A stretch of DNA of 64,000 bases from G963675935 sp963675935 (GTDB lineage: Bacteria; Planctomycetota; Planctomycetia; Pirellulales; Thermoguttaceae): positions 116,162-180,161 of the forward strand of contig CAXXPV010000006.1 in the NCBI GenBank assembly GCA_963675935.2, given 5' to 3'. The position numbers were made by a program, and so were the translations under genes. The notes under the pieces were generated by a model that ran no database searches, had not been told where the DNA came from, and was given only the letters and a program-made list of their open reading frames with translations. Of the stretch, positions 54,124-62,099 are shown piece by piece. Numbering within the stretch: position 1 is the first letter of the stretch; each line of letters starts with the position of its first letter.

Positions 54124-54134
54124 TCCTTTCCTTC

Positions 54135-54932
54135 CTACTTCTTCGCCACCTCGGCCACGGCCGGAACCTTGCCGCCGAAATGCTCCGTCACCTGCTCGAC
54201 GATGTTCTCCGGCGCGGGCTGGTCGAGCGGAATCTCGTCGCGGAAATTGACCTCGGCGTTGACCAGTTTTTCGGCCACTTCGAGCCGGGTGCGAAGATTC
54301 GAGACCAGCTCCTTGACGTGGCCCAGCCGGCTGTCGTCGAACTGGTAGTTGCTCGTGGTTTGTGAGGCCGCGAGCATCTGCATCCGGGCTTCGAGATTCT
54401 CGACCTCGACCTGCAACTGACGCTTCGAGGCCAACATGCCTTCGAGCTTGTGCCGGGCGGCCGTGAGACTCTTTTGACGCGCCGAGCGAATCTCCGTCAG
54501 ACTGGCCAGCGTCGCCTCGCCGGTCTTGTAACGCTCGAATCGGCCGGCCAGATCGGTCCGAACCTCGTCGGCCGTGTACGTGCGGCCGGCATACGAGTAT
54601 TCGTTCTTCTTCGAGGCCAGATCGTTTTTTAGCCGCAGCAGTTGCTCCTTCTCCTTGGCCAACCGCGAGCGGCTTTCGGCGATTTGCTCGTCGAGGCGTT
54701 GCACCTCGACCTCCTCCTTGGCGATGACATGCATGTTTTTCCGCACCTCGGGCACGAGGTCTTGGATCATGCCGCGCGCCCGATCGACCTGAAACTCGAT
54801 GGGCACCGTCTCCTGCACGGCGTCGGTCACGTAGCCGGTCGTCGTGCGCAGGTAGCTCAGGGCGTCGCGTCCGACGAAGACCAGCCCCAAAAGGGCCGCT
54901 CCGCCGCCGGCAATCAGAATTCGCTTCATCAT
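54135..54932 (-). CDS. Coiled-coil protein with N-terminal membrane anchor
   Basis: The 265-residue protein has a short hydrophobic start (RILIAGGGAALLGLVFVG), which may be a signal anchor, then long helical, heptad-rich segments: VEVQRLDEQIAESRSRLAKE, KEQLLRLKNDLASKK, and RQLQVEVENLEARMQML. RARGMIQDLVPEVRKNMHV near the start is shared, as I recall, with a planctomycete-specific family of unknown function. GGGAGG lies 8 bases before the ATG at 54932. The protein probably faces the periplasm or is membrane-associated. Confidence 0.75.
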   Translation of the reverse strand: MMKRILIAGGGAALLGLVFVGRDALSYLRTTTGYVTDAVQETVPIEFQVDRARGMIQDLVPEVRKNMHVIAKEEVEVQRLDEQIAESRSRLAKEKEQLLRLKNDLASKKNEYSYAGRTYTADEVRTDLAGRFERYKTGEATLASLTEIRSARQKSLTAARHKLEGMLASKRQLQVEVENLEARMQMLAASQTTSNYQFDDSRLGHVKELVSNLRTRLEVAEKLVNAEVNFRDEIPLDQPAPENIVEQVTEHFGGKVPAVAEVAKK

Positions 54933-55124
54933 GATGGGAACCTCCCGGTTCGAGGGGACAAAAGGAAATTGGAATCGGAATCTGGAGAGTCATTCGTCGG
55001 CGGGCGGAAAATCTTGTACTAATGGTCGGCAAAACATTTCGAGGCCACCCGAGTGGGTGTAGTTTCATCCAGCCCGGCTTTTCCACTCGCCCGGCGGCGG
55101 ATACACTACATGGGGTGGTGCATT

Positions 55125-56360
55125 ATGCTACTTTCTACCGAACAGCTCGTTCAGCAGATCCACGATTCGCCCACGCGCATCGTGCTGGCCGCTTCCGGCG
55201 GCGGCAGCCGGGCCATCGCCGACCTGCTGGAAGTGCCGGGCGGCTCCCGAACGCTTTTGGAGGCCGTCGTGCCCTACTCGGCCCCCGCCATGATCGCATG
55301 GCTGGGTGGATCGCCCGACGAATTCTGCTCGGCCGCCACCGCCAGGGCGATGGCCATGTCGGCGTTTCATCGGGCGAGAACGCTGGAAAGTAGGTCCCGC
55401 CTGCCGGGCGGAACTCTGGCAAGGGGGGATGAGACAAATGCAAATTGCAAATTGTCTGAACCCAATCCCCAATCCCTAATCCCCAATCCCTCTTCCAGCC
55501 CTTCCCTCGCCGGCGTCGCTTGCACCGCCAGCTTGGCGTCCGATCGGCCGAAACGCGGGCAGCACCGCATCCACGTCGCCCTGCAAACCGAGAGCGTCAC
55601 CGCCGCGTGGCATCTGCCGTTGCAGAAAGGCCGCCGCACACGGGCCGAGGAGGAGCGGCTCGCCGGCCGATTGCTGCTCGGCGCCGTGGCCGAAGCATCC
55701 GGCCTCGCCGATCGGCTCACGCTCGAACTCGTCGAAGGCGAGCAGGTGGAAAGTTCGCGGATCGAAGCGCCGGCCGAGTGGCGCGATTTGCTGTTGGGCA
55801 ATGTCGAGTTTGTTCGGGCTGAAAAAAGTCCACAGGTCCCGTCCGGCAGACGGGACCTACTTTTCCCCGGCGCGTTCAACCCGTTGCACGACGGGCACCG
55901 CCGCATGTTCCAACTTGCCCAAGAAATGCTGCAACAGCCGGCCGCTTGGGAAATCTCGATCTTGAACGTCGATAAGCCGCCGCTGGACTATCTCGAAATC
56001 GCCCGGCGGCTCGAACAGTTTCCCTCGGAACAGCCGTTGTACCTCAGTCGTGCGGCGACGTTCGAGGAAAAGTCGCGGCTGTTCACCGGGGCGACGTTCG
56101 TCGTTGGGGCCGATACGCTGCTGCGAATCGCCGCGCCGCAATACTACGGCGGCGATGTCGCGTCGCGCGACGCCGCCATCGGTCGGATTGCCGAGCGCGG
56201 CTGCCGGTTTTTGGTCTACGGCCGCGATCTTGGCGAGGGCTTTTTCGGCTTGGGCAATCTCGATTTGCCCGACGCGCTTCGGTCGCTCTGCCGTGAAGTG
56301 CCCGAGGAAGTTTTCCGAATGGATATTTCGTCGAGCGGGATCCGAAAGTCGGAAAATTAA
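55125..56360 (+). CDS. CinA-like domain fused to a NadD-like nucleotidylyltransferase
   Basis: The 411-residue product starts at ATG 55125. Residues 1-230 resemble the CinA C-terminal (PncC, NMN amidohydrolase-like) domain: IVLAASGGGSRAIADLLEVP, TLLEAVVPYSAPAMIAWLGG, then GVACTASLASDRPKRGQHRIH. Residues about 245-411 are a nucleotidylyltransferase: FPGAFNPLHDGHRRMFQLA (the H/TxGH nucleotide site) and VFRMDISSSGIRKS (the ISST/S-x-IR motif). This pairing would link NMN deamidation to adenylylation in NAD salvage (inference). Residues about 88-130 are low complexity and coded by repeat DNA (55390-55498), and a second hairpin repeat (55834-55858) lies just before the second domain. Confidence 0.8.
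   Translation: MLLSTEQLVQQIHDSPTRIVLAASGGGSRAIADLLEVPGGSRTLLEAVVPYSAPAMIAWLGGSPDEFCSAATARAMAMSAFHRARTLESRSRLPGGTLARGDETNANCKLSEPNPQSLIPNPSSSPSLAGVACTASLASDRPKRGQHRIHVALQTESVTAAWHLPLQKGRRTRAEEERLAGRLLLGAVAEASGLADRLTLELVEGEQVESSRIEAPAEWRDLLLGNVEFVRAEKSPQVPSGRRDLLFPGAFNPLHDGHRRMFQLAQEMLQQPAAWEISILNVDKPPLDYLEIARRLEQFPSEQPLYLSRAATFEEKSRLFTGATFVVGADTLLRIAAPQYYGGDVASRDAAIGRIAERGCRFLVYGRDLGEGFFGLGNLDLPDALRSLCREVPEEVFRMDISSSGIRKSEN
55390..55498. repeat. Repeat DNA inside the CinA/nucleotidylyltransferase gene
   Basis: GTAGGTCCCGCCTGCCGGGC at 55390 is followed by a tract of CCCAATCCCTAATCC type units to 55498. The translated text (LSEPNPQSLIPNPSSSPS) has no likeness to the domain around it. A related palindrome with a 10-bp stem lies at 55834-55858 in the same gene. 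Confidence 0.7.
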
Positions 56361-56385
56361 CGGCAGAAAACATCGCGATGCAAAA

Positions 56386-56491
56386 CAATAGCCGGCGGCC
56401 AACGGCCGGCGGAGAGTCGCGCAACGATCTCAATTCTACGAGGAAACGTATCTTCCGGCCGCTCTCCGGCGGTCGTTGACCGCCGGCTATT
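56386..56491. repeat. Inverted repeat, ATAGCCGGCGG family
   Basis: A copy beginning CAATAGCCGGCGGCCAACGG at 56386 faces a complementary copy ending GTTGACCGCCGGCTATT at about 56491. It lies between the convergent CinA-fusion and HigA-type genes. A further copy is at 57539-57580. Confidence 0.7.
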
Positions 56492-56542
56492 TACCCTCAG
56501 ACGTCTATCACGCCCGCCAAACGAACGTATTCCGACAGCTTA

Positions 56543-56959
56543 TTACAAAAACAAGCTCGCCTCGACCTTAAAGTGTTCGGCCAGCGTCTTGATATTGGCC
56601 TTGCTCAGCGCCCGCCGGCCGGACAGAATCGCCGTCCCAAGCGTACGGTTGCCCAGCAGCCTTCCCAAGTCCGAGGCGTTCATGTCATGCTCGGCCAGGA
56701 TCGCTTTCAATGCGTCCAACGGAGATATCCGCGAATCGTTCATGGGAAACCGCTCGGCTTCGTAGGCTTCCACGAAAGTCGCGATGGCTTCGAGGTAGTC
56801 TTCCTGATCGCGGTTCAGCGGGAAGCCGGCCATGCAGTCGATGACCTCAATGGCGTTCGTCAGATCGAGGTTGTCGTGAATCGGCCGCGGCGGCAGCATG
56901 GCGACAAGCTCATCGTAGGTCGTGGGCACATACTGTAAGCTTTTAAATGGATTACTCAT
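56543..56959 (-). CDS. HigA-type antitoxin / XRE-family regulator
   Basis: The 138-residue protein (ATG 56959) has a helical N-terminal part (VPTTYDELVAMLPPRPIHDN, EDYLEAIATFVEAYEAE) and a C-terminal helix-turn-helix: ALKAILAEHDMNASDLGRLL, then ILSGRRALSKANIKTLAEHF. This is the COG5499 HigA layout, in which the C-terminal HTH binds its own promoter and the N-terminus binds a HigB RNase. No HigB is adjacent: the upstream gene, which overlaps by 8 bases, is unrelated to RelE/HigB toxins by eye. Confidence 0.8.
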   Translation of the reverse strand: MSNPFKSLQYVPTTYDELVAMLPPRPIHDNLDLTNAIEVIDCMAGFPLNRDQEDYLEAIATFVEAYEAERFPMNDSRISPLDALKAILAEHDMNASDLGRLLGNRTLGTAILSGRRALSKANIKTLAEHFKVEASLFL

Positions 56960-57473
56960 CGGACTCGGACCAACTGCCCGTGGGAGTATCGTACAGCGGT
57001 GCCTGGCCAATTCTTCCGACCGCTATGAAGTCCGCATCCCCGGCGAGGCCAGAGTCACCGACCCAGTTTGCAAGTTGGCATCGTACCCTGATGCGAAAGC
57101 GATTATCATCTAGGCCCTCAATGTCAGCGCGAAACGATTCAAAATGCCAGTTCTTCGAGTCGTCGTCTTCGCAGCCGGGAAATGTCCATCCGCTGGTTTC
57201 AAGGTCGGCCGGTTCAGAGCCAACAGTGTCGTCGCGATCTGGATCATCCCCTTGGAAGCAAATGCAGGCCCCGCGCAAGCCATCGAGGTTCGTTACCCTT
57301 TCGACGGGAAGGTGATCCAACATCAGAAAACCACCGCCCGTGCCGAGGGCATCGGCGTGGAGGTAGAGTCGGAATGAGTCACACCCTTCTGAGGGTGGAG
57401 TCAAAACGAGCGCACTGTGTATAACGGGACACGAACGACCGTAGATCGAAAGCGTTCCCTGCTGATGCTGCAT
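56952..57473 (-). CDS. Unrecognised 173-residue protein, partner of the HigA-type gene
   Basis: I do not recognise the family. The protein is acidic and probably beta-rich: HSALVLTPPSEGCDSFRLYL, HLPVERVTNLDGLRGACIC, then a middle GDDPDRDDTV and an end segment FRIRVRCQLANWVGDSG. There are no membrane helices or obvious catalytic motif. It overlaps the HigA-type gene by 8 bases, so the two are co-translated; it could be a non-canonical toxin or an immunity-like protein, but nothing in the sequence proves either. Confidence 0.65.
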   Translation of the reverse strand: MQHQQGTLSIYGRSCPVIHSALVLTPPSEGCDSFRLYLHADALGTGGGFLMLDHLPVERVTNLDGLRGACICFQGDDPDRDDTVGSEPADLETSGWTFPGCEDDDSKNWHFESFRADIEGLDDNRFRIRVRCQLANWVGDSGLAGDADFIAVGRIGQAPLYDTPTGSWSESDE

Positions 57474-57512
57474 GGCCTGTATCCTTGAAATATATTTGCC
57501 GACGTTCTTTTC

Positions 57513-57580
57513 GTGATGCTAAAGCATAACCTACAAACTTCCGGCCGCTCTCCAGCGGTCGTTGACCGCCGGCTATTTTC
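57513..57580. repeat. Two dispersed repeats in a 130-bp gap
   Basis: GTGATGCTAAAGCATAACCTA (57513-57533) is the third copy of the element at 26961 and 27064. It is followed by a CCGGCCGCTCTCCAGCGGTC-type copy (57539-57580) of the ATAGCCGG family. Confidence 0.7.
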
Positions 57581-57604
57581 AGCCACCCAATCCTCTCGCA
57601 ACTA

Positions 57605-58804
57605 TCACGCCCGCACACCGGCCAAACGAACGTATTCGGGCAACTCGCCGACCAGCGGACGGAGATACTCGATGCAGGCCGGGGTGACGAAAAATCCGTC
57701 GGCGGTGATGAACTCGTCGGGCATCGGCTTCGCGCCCAGGGCGACTTCGGCCAGCGGGGCCGTCGAAAGCGACCAGCAATACGGCTTGCTCGACTCGCGG
57801 ACGATGCTGACCATGACGCCGGTCGTTCCAGCCACGGCCAGTTCAACGGCCCTGCGGCCGCAGGCGTAGGCTTCTTCCACGTCGGCGGGGCACGCACGAT
57901 CGGCGGCGCACATCTGAAGCGACTCGCACACCTGGAACTCGCCACGCCAGCCGAAGGCTTCATGGATCATGTGGTGGAGCATCATCGCGGCGCTGGTGCC
58001 GCCCATCGCGCCGAACTCGACGTTGGCGAACTTGTCGGTCGTCCGCGACGCGCTGATCGGAGTGCCATCGGCATAACAAACGCCTTCGCCGCAAACGACG
58101 CTGCACCAGCCGTGACGCTCGTGGCAGCGTTTTACTTCGGCCAGAAACTTATCGCGGTCGAACGCTCGCTCCGGCATGAGAATAATGTGCGGGGCGTCAT
58201 CGTCCGACGTCTTGGCCATTGCCGCGGCTGCGGGAAGCCAGCCGGCCGAGCGGCCCACGGTTTGGAAAATCACGTACTGATCGACCCGGCGCATGTCGCG
58301 GGCCAACATGCCGGCCTGGCGGACCGACATGGCCACGTAGCGAGCCGCGCTGCCGAAGCCCGGCGTGTGGTCGGTTCCGCACAGATCGTTATCGACCGTC
58401 TTGGGCACGCCGACGCCGATCAACTCGTAGCCTTGCTCGCGGCAGTATTTTTCGACGCGATGGATCGTGTCCATCGTGTCGTTGCCGCCGATGAGGAAGT
58501 AGTAGCGGACGTCGTGCTTCTTGAGCATTTCGAGGATGCGGGGGAAGTCGGCGTCCTGGAGCTTGTGGCGGCAGCTTCCCAGGGCGGAGCTTGGCGTCGA
58601 GCGAAGTTGCTCGATGACCGCCGGCGATTCGCGGCCCAGGTCGATCACGTCGTCTTGCATGAAGCCCTCGATGCCGAACCGCATTCCGAGCGTTTTGCCG
58701 ATCGTTTTTTGGGCGAGGCATCCTTGAATGATTCCGCAGAGGCTGGCGTTGATGACGCTGGTGGGACCGCCGCTTTGTCCGATGATGGCATTGCCGTGAA
58801 GCAT
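57605..58804 (-). CDS. pfp: 6-phosphofructokinase, probably PPi-dependent
   Basis: The 399-residue protein phosphorylates fructose 6-phosphate in glycolysis. It shows IGQSGGPTSVINASL at the N-terminus, YYFLIGGNDTMDTIHRV, GVPKTVDNDLCGTDHTPGFG and GRSAGWLPAAAA. The Lys in PKTVDND and the Asn-Asp in GGNDT, where ATP-type enzymes have PGTIDND and GGDGS, point to pyrophosphate as phosphoryl donor; such an enzyme is reversible. CVVCGEGVCYADG and GEFQVCESLQMCAADRACP are typical of this branch. Start ATG 58804. Confidence 0.9.
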   Translation of the reverse strand: MLHGNAIIGQSGGPTSVINASLCGIIQGCLAQKTIGKTLGMRFGIEGFMQDDVIDLGRESPAVIEQLRSTPSSALGSCRHKLQDADFPRILEMLKKHDVRYYFLIGGNDTMDTIHRVEKYCREQGYELIGVGVPKTVDNDLCGTDHTPGFGSAARYVAMSVRQAGMLARDMRRVDQYVIFQTVGRSAGWLPAAAAMAKTSDDDAPHIILMPERAFDRDKFLAEVKRCHERHGWCSVVCGEGVCYADGTPISASRTTDKFANVEFGAMGGTSAAMMLHHMIHEAFGWRGEFQVCESLQMCAADRACPADVEEAYACGRRAVELAVAGTTGVMVSIVRESSKPYCWSLSTAPLAEVALGAKPMPDEFITADGFFVTPACIEYLRPLVGELPEYVRLAGVRA

Positions 58805-59117
58805 GGATATTTACCGTTGAGTGAAAAAGTTTGTTTTTATCCCACAGAGAAAGTTTGTTTTTATCCCGAAGGGATTGCGTAGGACAGCCCAGGGTTGCCG
58901 CTCCGAGCGGCTACCCTGGGAAAGGGTCTATGAAAAACCGAAAACCCCAACGGGGTTTCGTAGGGAGGCGTCGCTTATTTTCGCCCCCTACACAACCCTT
59001 TCAGGGTTGACTGGATTACGGTTGCCGTCAACCCAGGGTAGCCGCTCGGAGCGGCAACCCTGGGCTATCCTATGAAAGCCCTTTGGGCTAGTTTGAAAGC
59101 CCTTCGGGCTAGTTCGT
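58805..59117. repeat. Repeat-filled gap upstream of phosphofructokinase
   Basis: A short direct duplication, AAAGTTTGTTTTTATCCC, occurs at about 58828 and 58850. It is followed by the same composite as at 408-640: GCCCAGGGTTGCCGCTCCGA with its complement around 59032-59065, ACCCCAACGGGGTT near 58942, and two copies of AAAGCCCTTNGGGCTAGTT at the right end. No gene is visible. Confidence 0.75.
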
Positions 59118-59864
59118 TTATGCCAGTTTCCCCGTCCAAACCAAAAGATTGCGGAAGAAGCCGGCGTACCAATTGCCCACTTCGATGAATCCGTCGGCCA
59201 CGTCCTGCTTGACGCGGCGGTCGCCCCAATCGACCAGTCCGCCGACCCAGTGCGGAGCCACGTCGGTGGCCAGCGCGGCGACTCGCCCGGCGCCATAATG
59301 CCCAACGACCAACAGCGGCACTTCCTCGCCCTGGGTAAATTGGAACTTACCGGCCTCCCGATGCACGGCGAACCGCACCGCGCCGAGCAACGTCTGCGCG
59401 CCGGGCTTGGGCGTAATCGCGTTGTAGCCGCCGATGCCTGGCGGAGTTTCCCACGGCAGCCCTTCGAGAATCGGATGGTCTGCCAGCTTGTTCATCAGGC
59501 ACGGCTGGGCGGAATTCCGCCGGTCGTCGCTCGACGCCATTTCGACCGGCAGCACGTCGGCCAGCGGCGAGCCGGGGTATTCGCCCAGGAGACCGTAATA
59601 ACTTTCCCAACCGCCAAGCATCAGCAGCCCGGCGCCTTGTTCGACTCGCTTGGCAACGTGCCGCATCGCCGCCGTGCCGAACTTGTCGGCGGGATAATCG
59701 CTCACCACGTACAACGCATAGGACGTCGCGGCGAAATCGGCCGGGGGCGACTGCTCGCTCGACACATGGTCGAATGCGAGGCCATGATGCAGCATGACGC
59801 CGCTGAGATACGACGCCGGGCCGGGCAAATTGCCGTCGCCAAGGTAGCAAATCTTCTTCATCAT
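59118..59864 (-). CDS. Class I glutamine amidotransferase-like protein (GATase1-like)
   Basis: The 248-residue protein has the flavodoxin-like beginning KICYLGDGNLPGPASYLSGV, ATSYALYVVSDYPADKFG, GAGLLMLGGWESYYGLLGEY (the nucleophile-elbow region has Gly-Gly-Trp-Glu with no Cys) and PLLVVGHYGAGRVAALATDV. The lack of a cysteine at the elbow suggests no glutaminase activity; it is closest to the ThuA/GATase1-like families found in planctomycete sugar clusters. It lies last in the same direction as the SIS and LmbE genes, 140 bp after LmbE. Confidence 0.72.
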   Translation of the reverse strand: MMKKICYLGDGNLPGPASYLSGVMLHHGLAFDHVSSEQSPPADFAATSYALYVVSDYPADKFGTAAMRHVAKRVEQGAGLLMLGGWESYYGLLGEYPGSPLADVLPVEMASSDDRRNSAQPCLMNKLADHPILEGLPWETPPGIGGYNAITPKPGAQTLLGAVRFAVHREAGKFQFTQGEEVPLLVVGHYGAGRVAALATDVAPHWVGGLVDWGDRRVKQDVADGFIEVGNWYAGFFRNLLVWTGKLA

Positions 59865-60004
59865 CGCGATTCTTTCATGGGTGATGCGACCACGGAAAAC
59901 CGCCTGAAGGCGGAACTATACTGCGAACGGTTGAAATTGTCCGGTTTTTCCACCTCGCAAGAAATCGGACAAACCAAGCCGTGCAAGGTATACGAACAGG
60001 GCAA

Positions 60005-60829
60005 TTATTTTTGGAACAGCGGGTGGTATTGCGCCGGGTTGTAAAAATGGAATTGCAGCTCGCGGAGATACTCGATTGGCCCGACGTTCCGCTGCACGGC
60101 CACGACCTGCTCGATCTGCTCCTGGCTGGCGTAGGCTTTGATGCCATTGAGCTTGGTTTCGAGCATTTCGGGCGTGGCGTCGATGCGGATTTGCGGCGGC
60201 TCGGGGAAATCGCAATAGCAGGCGAACTCGTAAACCTTTGGCACCTCGGCGATCGGCTCGCCCAATTCCGGCCAGATGTTGCCCTGGGCGTGGAACAAGC
60301 TGATGAGCGTCTCCTCGTGGACGATCTGATGGTCGGGGTGCAAGTCGGTGTTGGTCGGCAGGAAGACTCGGTTGGGCCGAATTTGCCGCAGGGCGTAGGT
60401 GATGGCGTTTTGCATCCCGCCGGCGCCTTCGATTTCGGTCGGCGCGCCAATCGTCGTGAAGTGACGCCCACGATAGGCGTTCAAGTTGCAGTCGGGACAC
60501 TCCATGAACCGCAGATGGTCGGGCGGCAGGCCGAGAAGCTCGAAGGATTTTTCGGCCTCCGCGCGACGGATTTTCGAGATGTTGCGCCGCTGCTCGAATC
60601 GGCAATAGCCCATCCGGCCGTCAGTCATCACCACGGCATGGACGGCGGCCCCTTCGACAAGGCCTGCCTGAAACGTCAAACCGGCGCCGAGCACCACGTC
60701 GTCGTCGTGCGGCGAAACGAACATCCAGCATTCGTCGGAACCTCGCCAGTCGGAAAACAACTCGGCGATTTTCGTGGTCGTGAAGATCGCGTCGTTCGTG
60801 CGGCGCGTATAAGTAATGGCGGCGGCCAT
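60005..60829 (-). CDS. PIG-L/LmbE-family deacetylase
   Basis: The 274-residue protein (ATG 60829, preceded by AAGGAA) has the metal motif FVSPHDDDVVLGAGLT (PHxDD-like) and NTDLHPDHQIVHEETL (HPDH), the zinc ligands of N-acetylglucosaminide-type deacetylases. RRAEAEKSFELLGLPPDHLRF is standard for the family. Substrates in the family are N-acetyl-glucosamine conjugates. It lies 19 bp after the SIS gene in one operon, which supports an amino-sugar substrate. Confidence 0.88.
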   Translation of the reverse strand: MAAAITYTRRTNDAIFTTTKIAELFSDWRGSDECWMFVSPHDDDVVLGAGLTFQAGLVEGAAVHAVVMTDGRMGYCRFEQRRNISKIRRAEAEKSFELLGLPPDHLRFMECPDCNLNAYRGRHFTTIGAPTEIEGAGGMQNAITYALRQIRPNRVFLPTNTDLHPDHQIVHEETLISLFHAQGNIWPELGEPIAEVPKVYEFACYCDFPEPPQIRIDATPEMLETKLNGIKAYASQEQIEQVVAVQRNVGPIEYLRELQFHFYNPAQYHPLFQK

Positions 60830-60848
60830 TGTTGAATTCCTTCTTGGG

Positions 60849-61868
60849 TTACGAGGCGACGAATTCGTTGCCGATCTTCCGGGCGCGTTCGGCTTTGTCG
60901 AGGTTGATGCCGAGCGATACGCCCACATGAACCAGAATGTTCCAGCCGGCCAGCAATTGCAGAACCGTCTCGTAGCCCGGCACTTTCGGAATGCGGATCG
61001 TCGGCAGCGAAGTCTCTTCCGACGACACGGCGATCACCGTCATGCCGACGCCATCGACCAGCGAGGTTTTGAACTTCTCGATTTCAGCCGGGAAGGGGTC
61101 GATGACGATGACCACTTCGTCGCGACGCATGATCTCCTCGATGCCGTGGACGGCATACGTGCCTTCCAGATAGTCGCTCTTCTTATGCGTGATTTCGTTC
61201 GTCTTGAGCGTCAACTCTTCGGCCACGCCGTTGTTGCGACCGGCGAAATAGAGGACCGGGGCCGCGGTCAGCTTGGCAACGATGGCCGGATCCAGCTCGG
61301 TCTCCAACACCTCTTTGGCCTTTTCGGCAGCCAATTTCTGATGGGCCGTCATGGGCGACTGCTTCTCCCACGGCGTCAGCAGCGAACGATAGAACAACGC
61401 CTGCTCGACGACGCTCTTCGTGGCGGCCACGGCGTCTTCCTTGCCGCAGCGAAGCGTGTAGCAGCGGGTCGAAACGTCTTCCAACATGCAGGGCGTGTTG
61501 GCGGTCAGCCCAAATCGCTTGTCGTGCCCTTGCTTCTTAAGCTGCGTAAACAGCGAAATCAGTTCCTTGGTCTTGCCGCTGTTGCTGGCGCCGAAGACGG
61601 CGAAATTATTGAGCGGATATTCGTGGGCCTGCCGGGCGCCTTCGGTGGCGATGGACAGCGGAATGCCCAGCCGGAGGGCGTCGTAGATCATGTTTTTGGC
61701 CGGAAAGATGCGGCTCGAGCCTTCGCCGGTCAAAAAGAGCCGCCCGGTGGTTTTGATCGTTTCGGCGGTGTCGCGAGCGGCATTGAAGTCGAAACTCCCA
61801 ACGATAGGGGGGGTTTCGAGCATTTCTCGGACCAGGGCGAAGCCGTATTTCTTGTCGGTGAGATTCAT
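60849..61868 (-). CDS. SIS-domain sugar isomerase-like protein
   Basis: The 339-residue protein (ATG 61868, with GGAGAG upstream) has two SIS domains: FLTGEGSSRIFPAKNMIYD and NFAVFGASNSGKTKELISLF in the first, VLYFAGRNNGVAEELTLKTN and RRDEVVIVIDPFP in the second. This is the fold of the GlmS isomerase domain and AgaS-type deaminases, acting on phosphosugars. No glutaminase domain is present. It heads the operon with the LmbE and GATase1-like genes. The insertion sequence lies 121 bp upstream and may have cut its promoter region. Confidence 0.87.
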   Translation of the reverse strand: MNLTDKKYGFALVREMLETPPIVGSFDFNAARDTAETIKTTGRLFLTGEGSSRIFPAKNMIYDALRLGIPLSIATEGARQAHEYPLNNFAVFGASNSGKTKELISLFTQLKKQGHDKRFGLTANTPCMLEDVSTRCYTLRCGKEDAVAATKSVVEQALFYRSLLTPWEKQSPMTAHQKLAAEKAKEVLETELDPAIVAKLTAAPVLYFAGRNNGVAEELTLKTNEITHKKSDYLEGTYAVHGIEEIMRRDEVVIVIDPFPAEIEKFKTSLVDGVGMTVIAVSSEETSLPTIRIPKVPGYETVLQLLAGWNILVHVGVSLGINLDKAERARKIGNEFVAS

Positions 61869-61979
61869 TCTGGAGAGTCTCTTGGAAAAAATCGGGGGAA
61901 AACATGGCGAGTAAAAAGAGACGTAACCACTTAGTATAAAAATTTTCGGAAGAGGCGACAATGGGGTGAAAGACTTGGT

Positions 61980-61988
61980 GGTGTCCTA
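61980..61988. repeat. Left target-site duplication of the insertion sequence
   Basis: GGTGTCCTA, identical to 63718-63726. Both copies are followed by G, so the duplication could be read as 10 bases if the element ended one base later. Confidence 0.8.
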
Positions 61989-62099
61989 GGGTGCAAGTTG
62001 CACTTTGTAAATCTGCCATGACGTGGTAAACAGAAGGGGGGAAGTTTTGCTTGGTGGGAGGCCAAGCGACATAACTTTAGGTAAAGGAGGTAGCCAGGG

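Noticed and set aside
54049..55086. 345-codon minus-strand frame overlapping the coiled-coil gene
   Set aside because: Out-of-frame shadow: the overlapping 265-residue frame has a good ribosome-binding site and clear heptads.
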